Counted from the stretch's first letter, positions 27,477 to 35,020 are shown. The stretch: DNA of 35,154 nucleotides from CAZNAQ01 sp964585585 (GCA_964585585.1 CAZPEL010000004.1:1-35154), one strand, 5' to 3'. A program made the numbers and translations. Notes: generated by a model from the sequence alone, not told the origin.

Positions 27477-29372
27477 TTATTCTACTTTCACTTTTTGCCC
27501 CTCGGACAGCCCCCTGACATTAGAAACTATCTCCATCTCGGAACTCAAGCCCCCGGTGATCTCGTTGTATTCGTTCACTACTTGCCCCAACTCCACTTCT
27601 TGTTTCTCTATTTTATTGTCCGACCCTACTATGAATACATAATCGGCCTCCGGAGTCACTTTAACGGAGCGGAAAGGCAATAGGAAGACATCGCTCCCGC
27701 CCGAACGCTTTGCTTGAATGTTCAGGTCCACATACTCCCCCACTACCAGATCGCCGCTTTCTTGGGTGATCGCGGTTACAACTTCCACTTTTTTGGTTTT
27801 GGAATCCACTTGGGGTGATACTTGGGAGATCACTCCGGAAGCTCCGGATTCCAAGTCCACCTTGGCTCCGGAGTTTACGAATTTTTTGTCCTCGGGAGAA
27901 ATATAGGATTTGACCTGCAAACCGCTTTTATTGACCAAGGAAACCACCACATCCCCCGGATTGACCAATTCCTCCGGAGATACCGGCACTGAACCCACTT
28001 CTCCGGCAAAAGGGGCCTTGATATAGGCCTTACTCGCCCTGTCCAGAGCCAACTGCTTACCGGCCCGCGCTTCTTGGATGGAGGCCTTGATAGAGGCCAA
28101 GTCCACGTCCCGCGGCGGAGCCACTACCTCTTGATAAGAGGCCTGGGCTTGCTGCAAGGCCTTTTCTTGGGTCTGAACCGCGGACTGAGCTGTATTCAAA
28201 TTAGCCCGGGCTTTCTGTTTGGCGTCCTCCAGGTTCTGTAAGGCCTTCTCATAATTAAGCCGGCTTTGCTCCGAAGTGTTGTCCGAAGAAAGTTCGGCAT
28301 TACTTACGGCCTGCCTTTGAGTCTGCAAATTCTGCTGGGCTTGATCTATATAAGAGATCTGGGTATTGATCCGCTGTTTTAACCCCTCTAAAGAATCTCC
28401 GTAAGCAGAGGTTCGGGGAAAACCTTGAGTGGTAATAGTATTATCCAGAGTAATTTTAAGGTCTCCCAGGGCTTGATCGGTAAGATCCAAGGACTCGCCC
28501 ACCAAACTGTCTAATTCCTCTCCCTGGTCTACGGAAATACTTTCCGACAAACTATTCTGATATTCCCGGGCCTTGTGATAAGCTTCCCTGGCTTGCAGAA
28601 AAGTATTTTTCGCTTCTTGTTTGACCTGATGATTCTGGACTCCCAATACATCCTCATAAGCGTCATTGGCGCTTTTATCACCGGGCTTTTCTCCCAGGAT
28701 ATCACCGGCCGTGGTCAAGGCGGTCCTGATAGTGGACAAAAGATTGGAAGACAACAATTTGAGGCCGTCATAAGCATTCTCCAATTGTTGTTGCGTGGAA
28801 GTGGTGTTGTTGTTCAAGCTCACTTCGGCCAACTCCACCCCGATCTCGGCATTTTTGATCATGGCTTCGTTGTTGGCCTTGGTTTGCTGCAATTGGGCCC
28901 GGGCCTGCTCTAAAGCCGCTTCGGCCTGTTCCACCGAAGTACTGGCCCTATGGACCTGTTCTTGTGTGGCTCCGGCCCGCCTCTGGGCTAATTGGCTTTC
29001 CAATCTCGCTATGGAGGCCTCGGCCCTATTCACCTCCGAATCTAAAGCAGAGTGGTCCAACTCTACCAACAACTGCCCTTTTTCCACTTTTTCTCCTATA
29101 CTAACATTGACCGATTTAACATCAGCTGATAATTGAGACCTTAGATCAACCTCTTGTAAGGCCTCAACCTTGCCGATGGAACTCAATTTGACCTGTTCCT
29201 TTTGAAATTGCCCCACTTGGACTGTTTCCACGGTCGGAAGATTTTCGGCCGAAGGTTCGCCTCTTACGCCGTTTTCCCGGCTCTGGCCGGTCAACTGCCA
29301 AGCAAAAACACCGCCAATAACCGCCAATATTAAAATTATAATGGATAAACTTCTTTTGTTTAAATTTTTCAT
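27477..29372 (-). CDS. RND/HlyD-family efflux adaptor with enlarged coiled-coil arm
   Basis: A 631-residue adaptor that links the pump to the cell exterior. An N-terminal membrane anchor (about 8-27) precedes the first lipoyl half (VKSVNVSIGEKVEKGQLLVE). A very long helical arm runs from about 108 to 445, rich in Gln/Ala/Glu heptads (SIARLESQLAQRR, AEAALEQARAQLQQT, KALQNLEDAKQKARANLNTA), and includes an extra mainly helical insert at about 190-345. The second lipoyl half (KAYIKAPFAGEVGSVPVSPE), a beta-barrel and a C-terminal domain follow. Typical AcrA-like adaptors have about 380-400 residues, so the arm accounts for most of the excess. It lies between tetR (15 bases upstream) and the pump gene (20 bases downstream). 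Confidence 0.92.
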   Translation of the reverse strand: MKNLNKRSLSIIILILAVIGGVFAWQLTGQSRENGVRGEPSAENLPTVETVQVGQFQKEQVKLSSIGKVEALQEVDLRSQLSADVKSVNVSIGEKVEKGQLLVELDHSALDSEVNRAEASIARLESQLAQRRAGATQEQVHRASTSVEQAEAALEQARAQLQQTKANNEAMIKNAEIGVELAEVSLNNNTTSTQQQLENAYDGLKLLSSNLLSTIRTALTTAGDILGEKPGDKSANDAYEDVLGVQNHQVKQEAKNTFLQAREAYHKAREYQNSLSESISVDQGEELDSLVGESLDLTDQALGDLKITLDNTITTQGFPRTSAYGDSLEGLKQRINTQISYIDQAQQNLQTQRQAVSNAELSSDNTSEQSRLNYEKALQNLEDAKQKARANLNTAQSAVQTQEKALQQAQASYQEVVAPPRDVDLASIKASIQEARAGKQLALDRASKAYIKAPFAGEVGSVPVSPEELVNPGDVVVSLVNKSGLQVKSYISPEDKKFVNSGAKVDLESGASGVISQVSPQVDSKTKKVEVVTAITQESGDLVVGEYVDLNIQAKRSGGSDVFLLPFRSVKVTPEADYVFIVGSDNKIEKQEVELGQVVNEYNEITGGLSSEMEIVSNVRGLSEGQKVKVE

Positions 29373-29387
29373 ACTTATATTATTTAA

Positions 29388-29969
29388 TTAATTATCAAAG
29401 CCCAAGAAGGAAATTATCTGATCAGCCACCTGTCGAGGCGAAACCTTGATCTCTTTTCTTTCCTCCACATGCTCCACATAAAAAGTGCCCAGCATGCCCA
29501 AAATCATCATAGAAGCCAACCGAGGGCTGATCTGATCCTTTCTTCTATCTTGTTTTAAAATTTCCTCCATTATCTCTTCCAATTTCTTAACTATATCTTC
29601 CCTGGTCTTCCTCATTTTATCGCATAACTTCTTGTCCTTTTTGGATATCCGGAGAATAAGCAATCTAATAAGATGCTTTTCGGTAAAGAAAAAATTGATA
29701 TAGGTCTCAATAAACAAATGCAGTTTCTTGTTGGCGGGCAATTCCCGGTACAAAACGCCCTCTAGTTTCTTTTCAAATTCCCGGGAAACTTCGTCGAAAA
29801 GTTTTAAAAAAAGGTCTTCCTTGCTTTGAAAATAGTAATACAGGGAGGGCTTGGTTACCCCCGATTTTTGAGCGATCATATTCAAAGAAATGGCGTGATA
29901 GGGGCTTTTAACCACTAAATTCCGCGCCGTCTTTAATATTTTTTTGTAGGTTTTATTGGAATTATTCAT
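29388..29969 (-). CDS. TetR-family repressor of the efflux operon
   Basis: A 193-residue regulator. The N-terminal helix-turn-helix spans about 26-48 (ISLNMIAQKSGVTKPSLYYY followed by FQSKEDLF), the TetR signature. The remaining helices (about 60-190) form the ligand-binding and dimerisation part. It is the first gene of the efflux operon, and a near-perfect 20-bp palindrome lies at the predicted transcript start, so it probably represses itself, the adaptor and the pump until a ligand binds. The ligand is unknown. Confidence 0.93.
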   Translation of the reverse strand: MNNSNKTYKKILKTARNLVVKSPYHAISLNMIAQKSGVTKPSLYYYFQSKEDLFLKLFDEVSREFEKKLEGVLYRELPANKKLHLFIETYINFFFTEKHLIRLLILRISKKDKKLCDKMRKTREDIVKKLEEIMEEILKQDRRKDQISPRLASMMILGMLGTFYVEHVEERKEIKVSPRQVADQIISFLGFDN

Positions 29970-29990
29970 ATATGAAAATTGATCAATTTA

Positions 29991-30010
29991 TTTACCTACC
30001 GGTAAGTAAA
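29991..30010. promoter_or_regulatory. TetR-type operator
   Basis: TTTACCTACCGGTAAGTAAA is a 20-bp palindrome with one mismatched pair, centred on CCGG. It lies immediately downstream of the -10 box of the minus-strand promoter, overlapping the start site, where a bound TetR dimer would block transcription. It is 21 bases upstream of the tetR ATG. Confidence 0.75.
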
Positions 30011-30018
30011 CATCTCCT

Positions 30019-30047
30019 ATAATAAACCACATTCGGGATCCTGTCAA
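30019..30047 (-). promoter_or_regulatory. Promoter of the efflux operon
   Basis: Perfect TTGACA (30042-30047, minus strand), 17 bases, then TATTAT (30019-30024). The start is expected near 30012, at the edge of the operator. Confidence 0.75.
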
Positions 30048-30078
30048 TATTGGGTCTACCCTTTTTAAAAAACTGTGT

Positions 30079-30084
30079 TATAAT
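30079..30084 (+). promoter_or_regulatory. -10 element for a probable leaderless protease transcript
   Basis: A perfect TATAAT with only 6 bases to the ATG at 30091 implies a leaderless message. No good -35 box is seen at normal spacing. It is divergent from the efflux promoter and outside the TetR operator. Confidence 0.5.
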
Positions 30085-30090
30085 GGTCGC

Positions 30091-31125
30091 ATGAAAAAAG
30101 CAACCCTTATTTTATTATTGTTACTACTCATATTTCCCGCCGAAAAGATCCGAGGTGCCTCCCCTGTTTCCGGACGCATTCTTTTACAAGTGGAAGAAAG
30201 CGGTCAGGCCTGGTATGTACACCCCAAGAACCAAAAAAGACATTTTTTAGGGCGTCCGGCGGACGCTTTTCGGATAATGCGGGAGCTCTCCCTGGGCGCG
30301 CGCCATCAATTCATCACGAATACGGATATCTTTCCGGAGAGACTGGCCGGAAAGATACTTCTGGATGTGGAGGAGCATGGCGAGGCCTACTATATTCACC
30401 CGCCCACTTTAAAAAAACATTACTTGGGCCGTCCGGCGGACGCTTTTCGGGTAATGCGGGAACTGGGCCTGGGTATAAGTAATAAGGACCTGGCCGCCAT
30501 ACCTCGGGGCGATACTGACAAACCGGAAGATGAGTCGGGTTCCAAAATATTAATATCCGGCGTTCCCTTTACTCCTCAAGCTCCGTTCGGGAATTGGCAG
30601 GATCAGAGACAACAGGACGGCTGTGAGGAGGCCTCGGCCCTAATGTCGGTCCGATGGGCCCGCGGACAAAACTTAACCCGACAACAAGCCCTGGGAGAAA
30701 TAAAAACCATATCCGATTTTCTCCAAAACAAATACGGAGAATACCGAGATATCTCCCTACTCAATATGAGGAATTGGATCTTCCAAGATTATCTGGACCA
30801 CTCCCGGGTTCGAGTAGAACCAGATGTGGCAATAAGGGATATTATCCGGGAACTGGGGGATGGTAATTTGGTCCTGGCCCCCATGAACGGACAAAAATTA
30901 ACCAATCCCTATTATACTCCCCCGGGTCCTTCCCGCCACATGATAATCATCCGGGGTTATGACCCGGCCAACAAAATCTTTATCACCAACGACCCGGGAA
31001 CCAGACATGGCGAATTATTTGAATATAACGCCCAAAGTTTTTACGAAGCCATTCGGGCCTATCCCACCGGCTACCATGAACCTATTCCCGAGGTCTCGCG
31101 GGATGTAATAATAGTGGAAAAATAA
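30091..31125 (+). CDS. Secreted C39-like cysteine peptidase with two N-terminal repeats
   Basis: A 344-residue protein with a signal peptide (about 1-23, KKATLILLLLLLIFPAEKI). Two tandem copies of a 43-residue repeat follow at 28-70 and 87-129, each reading G-(R/K)-ILL-VE-G-A-(W/Y)Y-HP ... LGRPADAFR-MREL-LG. The C-terminal half (about 153-344) is a Peptidase_C39_2-like domain: QQDGCEEASALMSVRWA with nucleophile Cys178, SRHMIIIRGYD with His283, and FITNDPG with Asn300 or Asp301 completing the site. Related domains cleave peptides or remodel cell-wall proteins. The repeats probably bind the envelope. The gene stands alone next to the efflux operon. Confidence 0.88.
   Translation: MKKATLILLLLLLIFPAEKIRGASPVSGRILLQVEESGQAWYVHPKNQKRHFLGRPADAFRIMRELSLGARHQFITNTDIFPERLAGKILLDVEEHGEAYYIHPPTLKKHYLGRPADAFRVMRELGLGISNKDLAAIPRGDTDKPEDESGSKILISGVPFTPQAPFGNWQDQRQQDGCEEASALMSVRWARGQNLTRQQALGEIKTISDFLQNKYGEYRDISLLNMRNWIFQDYLDHSRVRVEPDVAIRDIIRELGDGNLVLAPMNGQKLTNPYYTPPGPSRHMIIIRGYDPANKIFITNDPGTRHGELFEYNAQSFYEAIRAYPTGYHEPIPEVSRDVIIVEK
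30253..30450 (+). repeat. Two identical 21-base segments inside the protease repeats
   Basis: Bases 30253-30273 and 30430-30450 are identical over 21 positions and lie exactly 177 bases (59 codons) apart, encoding the RPADAFR part of each repeat. The flanking DNA has diverged more, suggesting recent duplication, gene conversion or selection at this site. Confidence 0.75.
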
Positions 31126-31152
31126 AATCAAACCGGGAAACTCCGGTTTGAT
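31121..31152 (-). terminator. Intrinsic terminator of the PAS kinase operon
   Basis: ATCAAACCGG (31127-31136) pairs perfectly with CCGGTTTGAT (31143-31152) around a 6-base loop. On the minus strand it is followed by TTTATTTTTC. It lies between the convergent protease and receiver genes and overlaps the last protease codon area; in the plus direction the T-tract is poor. Confidence 0.75.
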
Positions 31153-31173
31153 CAAAATAAACAGAAATAATCC

Positions 31174-31548
31174 CTATTCCAAACAGGATTTGATCTTATC
31201 AATAACTTTGCTCATGGAATAATCGGTTTTAACCAAGTAGTCAACCGCCCCTAATTCCTTGCCTTTTTCTATATCCGGATCCTGGCCCAAATTGGATAAT
31301 ATCAATACCGGGATCTTTTTTAATTTACTATCCTTTTTTATCTCCTTTAAAACATCAAAACCGTCCTTTTCCGGCATTATCAAATCCAAAAGTATCAAGT
31401 CCGGCTTTTTCTTTTTTATCATCTCTTTGGCCTTGACCCCGTCGGTGGCGATCAGGACCTCGAATCCGGCCTGCTGTAAACCATTGCCATAAGCACGGGA
31501 GATGAACTTGTCATCTTCCGCGATCAGTATCTTTTGCTTTTTGCCCAT
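31174..31548 (-). CDS. Receiver-only response regulator (second of tandem pair)
   Basis: A 124-residue CheY-like protein. The acidic pocket is Glu11-Asp12-Asp13, the phosphoacceptor is Asp55 in LILLDLIMPEKDGFDVL, Ser is in VLILSNLGQ, and the conserved Lys is in VDYLVKTDYS. The ending (VKTDYSMSKVIDKIKSCLE) parallels that of the neighbouring receiver, so the two look like a tandem duplication. There is no output domain. It lies 17 bases after the other receiver and is last in the operon headed by the PAS kinase. Confidence 0.93.
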   Translation of the reverse strand: MGKKQKILIAEDDKFISRAYGNGLQQAGFEVLIATDGVKAKEMIKKKKPDLILLDLIMPEKDGFDVLKEIKKDSKLKKIPVLILSNLGQDPDIEKGKELGAVDYLVKTDYSMSKVIDKIKSCLE

Positions 31549-31565
31549 AAATTTTTAGTTTAAAA

Positions 31566-31940
31566 TTAATCCAGGTAGGTTTTGATCTTCTTCTTCAAAG
31601 CGCTCAAACTCCAGTTGGATTTGATCAAATAATCCTTGGCCCCCCAGGTCTCCAAACACTTCTTGGCGTTCTCTTCATCGCTTTTAACGGAAATGATTAT
31701 CACCGGAACTTTTTTAATTATTCCGATGTCATTCATCTCCTTTAAGATCTCTTCTCCTTGAACCTTGGGAAGGACCAAATCCAAAAGGATAAGATCCGGC
31801 AATTCTTCCCCTCTTATCTTTTCCAGGGCCTCATCCCCTTCATAGGCAACATCCACTTCATAACCCTCCTGTTCCAAAAACTTCTTATAAACCTTGACAA
31901 TGGGCTTGTTGTCCTCCACTAATAATACTCTTTTTGTCAT
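31566..31940 (-). CDS. Receiver-only response regulator (first of tandem pair)
   Basis: A 124-residue CheY-like protein. LLVEDNKP gives the acidic pocket, Asp54 in LILLDLVLPKVQG is the phosphoacceptor, Ser is in VIIISVKSDE, and Lys is in AKDYLIKSNWS. It lies 19 bases after the PAS kinase stop, its likely phosphodonor. With the second receiver it could form a branched output or a phosphate sink, as in CheY-type systems (inference). Confidence 0.93.
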   Translation of the reverse strand: MTKRVLLVEDNKPIVKVYKKFLEQEGYEVDVAYEGDEALEKIRGEELPDLILLDLVLPKVQGEEILKEMNDIGIIKKVPVIIISVKSDEENAKKCLETWGAKDYLIKSNWSLSALKKKIKTYLD

Positions 31941-31959
31941 AATTTTATAATTATTTAAA

Positions 31960-33129
31960 CTAATTAACCAAACTCTTCGCCCCCTCTTTCTTGCTCATTC
32001 CTTCGTGGGGGATACTGATATAAAAAGTAGTTCCCTTGCCCTTTCGGGAACGAAGCCACATATCGGCTCCGGAAGACTCGATGATTATTTTGGCCACATA
32101 TAAACCCAAACCGCTTCCTTCGGCATGGGCCTTTACGGCATTATCGGAGCGAAAAAATTTCTCAAATATCCGCTTGCGTTCCTCTTGGGAAATGCCTATA
32201 CCGCTATCTTTGACGCTGATCAGATAATCATTTTTCCTGTTTTTCAAATTAACTTCTATAACCGCATTTTGCCCACTGGGGGAATACTTAATGGCATTGG
32301 TCAATAAATTGTGGACTACTTGATGCAACAAAGTTCGATCTATTTTAACTGGGGGTAATTCTTTTTGGGGATAATTATACTTGATCTCAATATTTTTGTC
32401 ATTAGCCAACTGCATCACTCCGTGGATCACATCCTTGATAAAATAAATCAGGTCATCCGACCGCGGCTCGATCTTGAGCTTACCTTCCTCTAAACGGGAA
32501 ACATTCAAGAGATTATTCACCAAAGATATCATCCTTTCCGTGGATTCCCTAACATCACTGACATATTCCTTTTGCTTCTTATTCAAGGTGCCGTCCCTTT
32601 CATTGGCTAACATCTCCATAAAAAGCTTGATAGAAGTTAAGGGAGTGCGAAGCTGGTGCGAAGCTATGGAAATAAATTCGGTTTTCATCTCCTTTATCTC
32701 TTTCAAGCGCGTAATATCCCGCATAACTATGGTTCCGCCAAACTTACCCCTTTTTTTATCCTGAATGGGGTTTATGGAGACCTCAAAGAATTTACCGTCC
32801 ACGGAACACTCCTTGATATGGAATTTTTTCGAATCATTTATTACTTTATCAACAGCTCGTTCCAGATCAAGGTCTTTTTTCTTCTTGTTATCCCTTGTTT
32901 TTATTTTTTTCTCTAAACTTTCCAGTACTTCTGATAATTTTATCTTCTTCTTTCTTAAACCGGATATTCTCTTCATTACGGAATTTATTGTTATTATTTT
33001 TTTATCGGAATCAAAGACCGCTACCGCATCCTTGATATTATCCGCCAAACCCTTTAAATAATAATCTTTATCAAAAAAAGAAAATTTAGAACCATTGGAC
33101 AAACCCGATTTTTGTCTACCTCTTTTCAT
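31960..33129 (-). CDS. Cytosolic PAS-domain histidine kinase
   Basis: A 389-residue kinase with no transmembrane segment. An N-terminal PAS domain (about 24-142: YYLKGLADNIKDAVAVFDSD, FFEVSINPIQDKKRGKFGGT) has a long Lys-rich insertion at about 60-95. The HisKA motif is FISIASHQLRTPLTSIKLFM with His158. The ATPase domain has the N box (LLTNAIKYSPSG), G1 (SVKDSGIGIS), the F box (IFEKFFRSDN) and G2 (GSGLGLYVAK). It should sense an internal signal such as redox state or a small ligand; no cofactor-binding residue can be named. It heads an operon with two receivers. Confidence 0.94.
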   Translation of the reverse strand: MKRGRQKSGLSNGSKFSFFDKDYYLKGLADNIKDAVAVFDSDKKIITINSVMKRISGLRKKKIKLSEVLESLEKKIKTRDNKKKKDLDLERAVDKVINDSKKFHIKECSVDGKFFEVSINPIQDKKRGKFGGTIVMRDITRLKEIKEMKTEFISIASHQLRTPLTSIKLFMEMLANERDGTLNKKQKEYVSDVRESTERMISLVNNLLNVSRLEEGKLKIEPRSDDLIYFIKDVIHGVMQLANDKNIEIKYNYPQKELPPVKIDRTLLHQVVHNLLTNAIKYSPSGQNAVIEVNLKNRKNDYLISVKDSGIGISQEERKRIFEKFFRSDNAVKAHAEGSGLGLYVAKIIIESSGADMWLRSRKGKGTTFYISIPHEGMSKKEGAKSLVN

Positions 33130-33234
33130 ATTTTACTGCCTTGGATTTACTTTTTATTCTACTGTTATTTTAACATTTTAATCGATTTTAATAAAATTTA
33201 CTTGATCTTTTATATGATTTTTCCGATCGAAGAA

Positions 33235-33540
33235 TCAATCTCGCCGGGACAAAATATCTTCCGCTTTTCCGGATTCAACCAATTCAACCTCGATCTTTTT
33301 GTCTTGCAGGGCCATTTCCATATTAGAACCGAGTTGTTCCAGGAAAACTTTTTCCACTCCCCGATCGGCCAGCATCTGGGCCACCTTGGGGCCGGCTCCG
33401 CCTCCGCCTTGGACAAAGGGATTCTCCATGGCCTCTTCCAATTCTCCGTCATTAAAAATAAGATAATACGGAGCCCGGCCGGCGTTGGGCGCGGTTTGGG
33501 CTTGCGGAGTTTTGTCTTGGGAAGCAATAGCGATCTTCAT
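33235..33540 (-). CDS. NifX/NifB-type dinitrogenase cofactor-family protein
   Basis: A 101-residue protein of the Fe-Mo cofactor biosynthesis fold (PF02579; NifX, NafY and the NifB C-terminus). Signs are MKIAIASQDK at the start, the AGRAPYYLIFNDGELE strand-turn, NPFVQGGGGAGPKVAQMLAD, VEKVFLEQLGSNMEMALQ, and IEVELVESGKAEDIL at the end. No nitrogenase gene is present, so a role in nitrogen fixation is unlikely; stand-alone members are thought to bind metal clusters or small anions. It lies 15 bases after the second permease-like gene, suggesting a shared function with the two membrane proteins. Confidence 0.85.
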   Translation of the reverse strand: MKIAIASQDKTPQAQTAPNAGRAPYYLIFNDGELEEAMENPFVQGGGGAGPKVAQMLADRGVEKVFLEQLGSNMEMALQDKKIEVELVESGKAEDILSRRD

Positions 33541-33555
33541 AATTTCAAATTTTAT

Positions 33556-34050
33556 TTATAATATCTTTTCCATTAATTTACCCTGGAACACGGAAACAAC
33601 CACCATAACCGAGATCAATATCAATATAAAAGGCCAGCCGAAGTAATATATGGCTATGGGTAATAAAGGCAATTTAACTGAACGATTATACAAAAAACAG
33701 GTTATCAAACCGTCAGAGGCACCTTTTCCCTTAAGGTCGCTTAAAAGCGGATACCAAACATAAATAGGGCCGGTGGAGATAACCCCTCCGATAACGGCAA
33801 AGATCCACTTCTTTACTCCCTTGCCTCGGAGATGCTTTAACACCCAATTTCGGGTCACGAAATAATTGACCAAGGCCATTAAAACAAAAACAAAAGCGAA
33901 CACCGGAATTATTTTTAAAAATATCTTACCGGAAAAACCCAAACTTTGGTAAAAAATATCCGGATAAAGTGCAAACAGGACCAAATACAGAGCCCCTACC
34001 AGGATCAAAAAATGCTTATCAAAGGAAAGTTGTTTTAATTTGGTGATCAT
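33556..34050 (-). CDS. Permease-like membrane protein, C-terminal half equivalent (COG0701/UPF0718-like)
   Basis: A 164-residue protein with about four to five hydrophobic segments. The block GGVISTGPIYVWYPLLSDLKGKGASD followed by LITCFLYNRSVKLPLLPIAI resembles one half of the DUF318/YraQ permeases as I recall the family. The upstream protein has a matching block, so the pair looks like a transporter split into two genes. Its ATG overlaps the upstream stop (ATGA at 34047-34050), which would help equal synthesis. A NifX-like protein follows. The substrate is unknown; family members include arsenical exporters. Confidence 0.6.
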   Translation of the reverse strand: MITKLKQLSFDKHFLILVGALYLVLFALYPDIFYQSLGFSGKIFLKIIPVFAFVFVLMALVNYFVTRNWVLKHLRGKGVKKWIFAVIGGVISTGPIYVWYPLLSDLKGKGASDGLITCFLYNRSVKLPLLPIAIYYFGWPFILILISVMVVVSVFQGKLMEKIL

Positions 34051-34475
34051 ACAAACAAATTTAAAAGGCCCACCGTAACCAAGGCCACTACCAGGACCAA
34101 AACAAAAGATAGTAAATTCCTAAGCAGGGCAAACTTTTTCCCCAAGGATTTGGCCTCTACCGGCAATTGCACCACCCCCACGGTAACCCAGGCCACCAAA
34201 AAAGCGGCCACGGCTATCAAGCTCACCCCTTTCTTCAAAAGCTCTCCACCCAGAATATAACTGGTTACCGGATTGCCGGCGGCAATGCTACCGATCACAT
34301 CACCGACCAAGACATCCCAGATCCAACTCTTGCCCAAAACCGCCACATAGAAGGATTTGGGTATGGCCACGGACAAAAAACTGGTCAAAAGCACCACTCC
34401 GACCAAAAGGGGCAGGATATTAAGAATGCCCTTGCCGGCTTTGAACAAGGAATTTTTAGCTTTAAATGTATCCAT
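34047..34475 (-). CDS. Permease-like membrane protein, N-terminal half equivalent (COG0701/UPF0718-like)
   Basis: A 142-residue protein starting at 34475 (MDTFKAKNSLFKAGKGILNI); a longer frame from 34601 would run back through the terminator of the neighbouring gene. It has about four hydrophobic segments. The central GDVIGSIAAGNPVTSYILGG then LLKKGVSLIAVAAFLVAW and QLPVEAKSLG parallels the GxIxxG ... L-KG-S ... FL ... LP pattern of the next protein. It is the first gene of the three-gene permease/NifX operon. A TACAAT box lies about 12 bases before the ATG, without a good -35. Confidence 0.6.
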   Translation of the reverse strand: MDTFKAKNSLFKAGKGILNILPLLVGVVLLTSFLSVAIPKSFYVAVLGKSWIWDVLVGDVIGSIAAGNPVTSYILGGELLKKGVSLIAVAAFLVAWVTVGVVQLPVEAKSLGKKFALLRNLLSFVLVLVVALVTVGLLNLFV

Positions 34476-34524
34476 AGTATTCACTTTTATTGTAACATAT
34501 ACCAAATTAATAAAAACCCCTATT

Positions 34525-34552
34525 AAAAAAGCCGCGTAATTCCTTACGCGGC
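34525..34552 (-). terminator. Intrinsic terminator of the 34567-34965 gene
   Basis: GCCGCGTAA (34531-34539) pairs perfectly with TTACGCGGC (34544-34552) around a 4-base loop, followed on the minus strand by TTTTTTAAT. It lies 14 bases past the stop codon. Confidence 0.9.
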
Positions 34553-34566
34553 TCTGCGGCTTTGAA

Positions 34567-34965
34567 TTATTTGGGGTAGAAAATAGCCACTCCTCCTTCA
34601 TAATAGTCCGTCTTCAGAAAGAGGCACCAACCGCTTTCTTCGTCAAGAGGGGGAGCTATGTCCCCAAAGGTGGTGGATATGATCGGGAGAGACTCCTCTC
34701 CCCGGAATGCCTCCAGGCTTTTCCTGGGATCATATTCCCGGTCCGCTATAAAATTGAATTTTATAGAAACCACTGTGCCAATAAAGGCCTCCTCGGGGAA
34801 TCCCTCGGATTCGGTCTGCAAAATATCTTCTTCCTTGGGGAAGAAGATGACCTTGGCATCTACAAGCTCAAAAAAGCCATCAATCTGGCCAAAGGCGTTT
34901 TTTACTTCCATGGGAAGGCTTTCAAAAACCTGCTGCAACCTGCTAAACCTCTTGTTGATGTCCAT
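34567..34965 (-). CDS. Hypothetical protein
   Basis: A 132-residue soluble protein with no signal peptide or membrane helix and no family I recognise. The N-terminus is helical (MDINKRFSRLQQVFESLPME). The rest alternates strands and turns: FELVDAKVIFFPKEEDI, FIGTVVSIKFNFIADREYD, LPIISTTFGDIAPPLDEESG, WCLFLKTDYYEGGVAIFYP. The start is fixed by a perfect AAGGAGG 7-8 bases upstream. It is a monocistronic unit with its own promoter and a strong terminator, the same style as the secreted protein gene at 5707-6123, so it is probably well expressed. Confidence 0.8.
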   Translation of the reverse strand: MDINKRFSRLQQVFESLPMEVKNAFGQIDGFFELVDAKVIFFPKEEDILQTESEGFPEEAFIGTVVSIKFNFIADREYDPRKSLEAFRGEESLPIISTTFGDIAPPLDEESGWCLFLKTDYYEGGVAIFYPK

Positions 34966-35020
34966 CTTTACCTCCTTTTGGTTTATATTAAAAGAACAAT
35001 TCTTATTTTAAATTTTTATA

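Noticed and set aside
30253..30450. CRISPR-like spacing of the identical 21-base segments.
   Set aside because: There are only two copies, 177 bases apart, in frame inside a protein repeat; this is coding duplication.
33235..33540. NifX-type protein as evidence of nitrogen fixation.
   Set aside because: No nif structural or assembly gene is present, and stand-alone members of this family are widespread in non-fixing organisms.
34476..34601. A longer start for the first permease-like protein at 34601.
   Set aside because: It would read back through the terminator and into the neighbouring gene; the ATG at 34475 gives a normal membrane-protein start.
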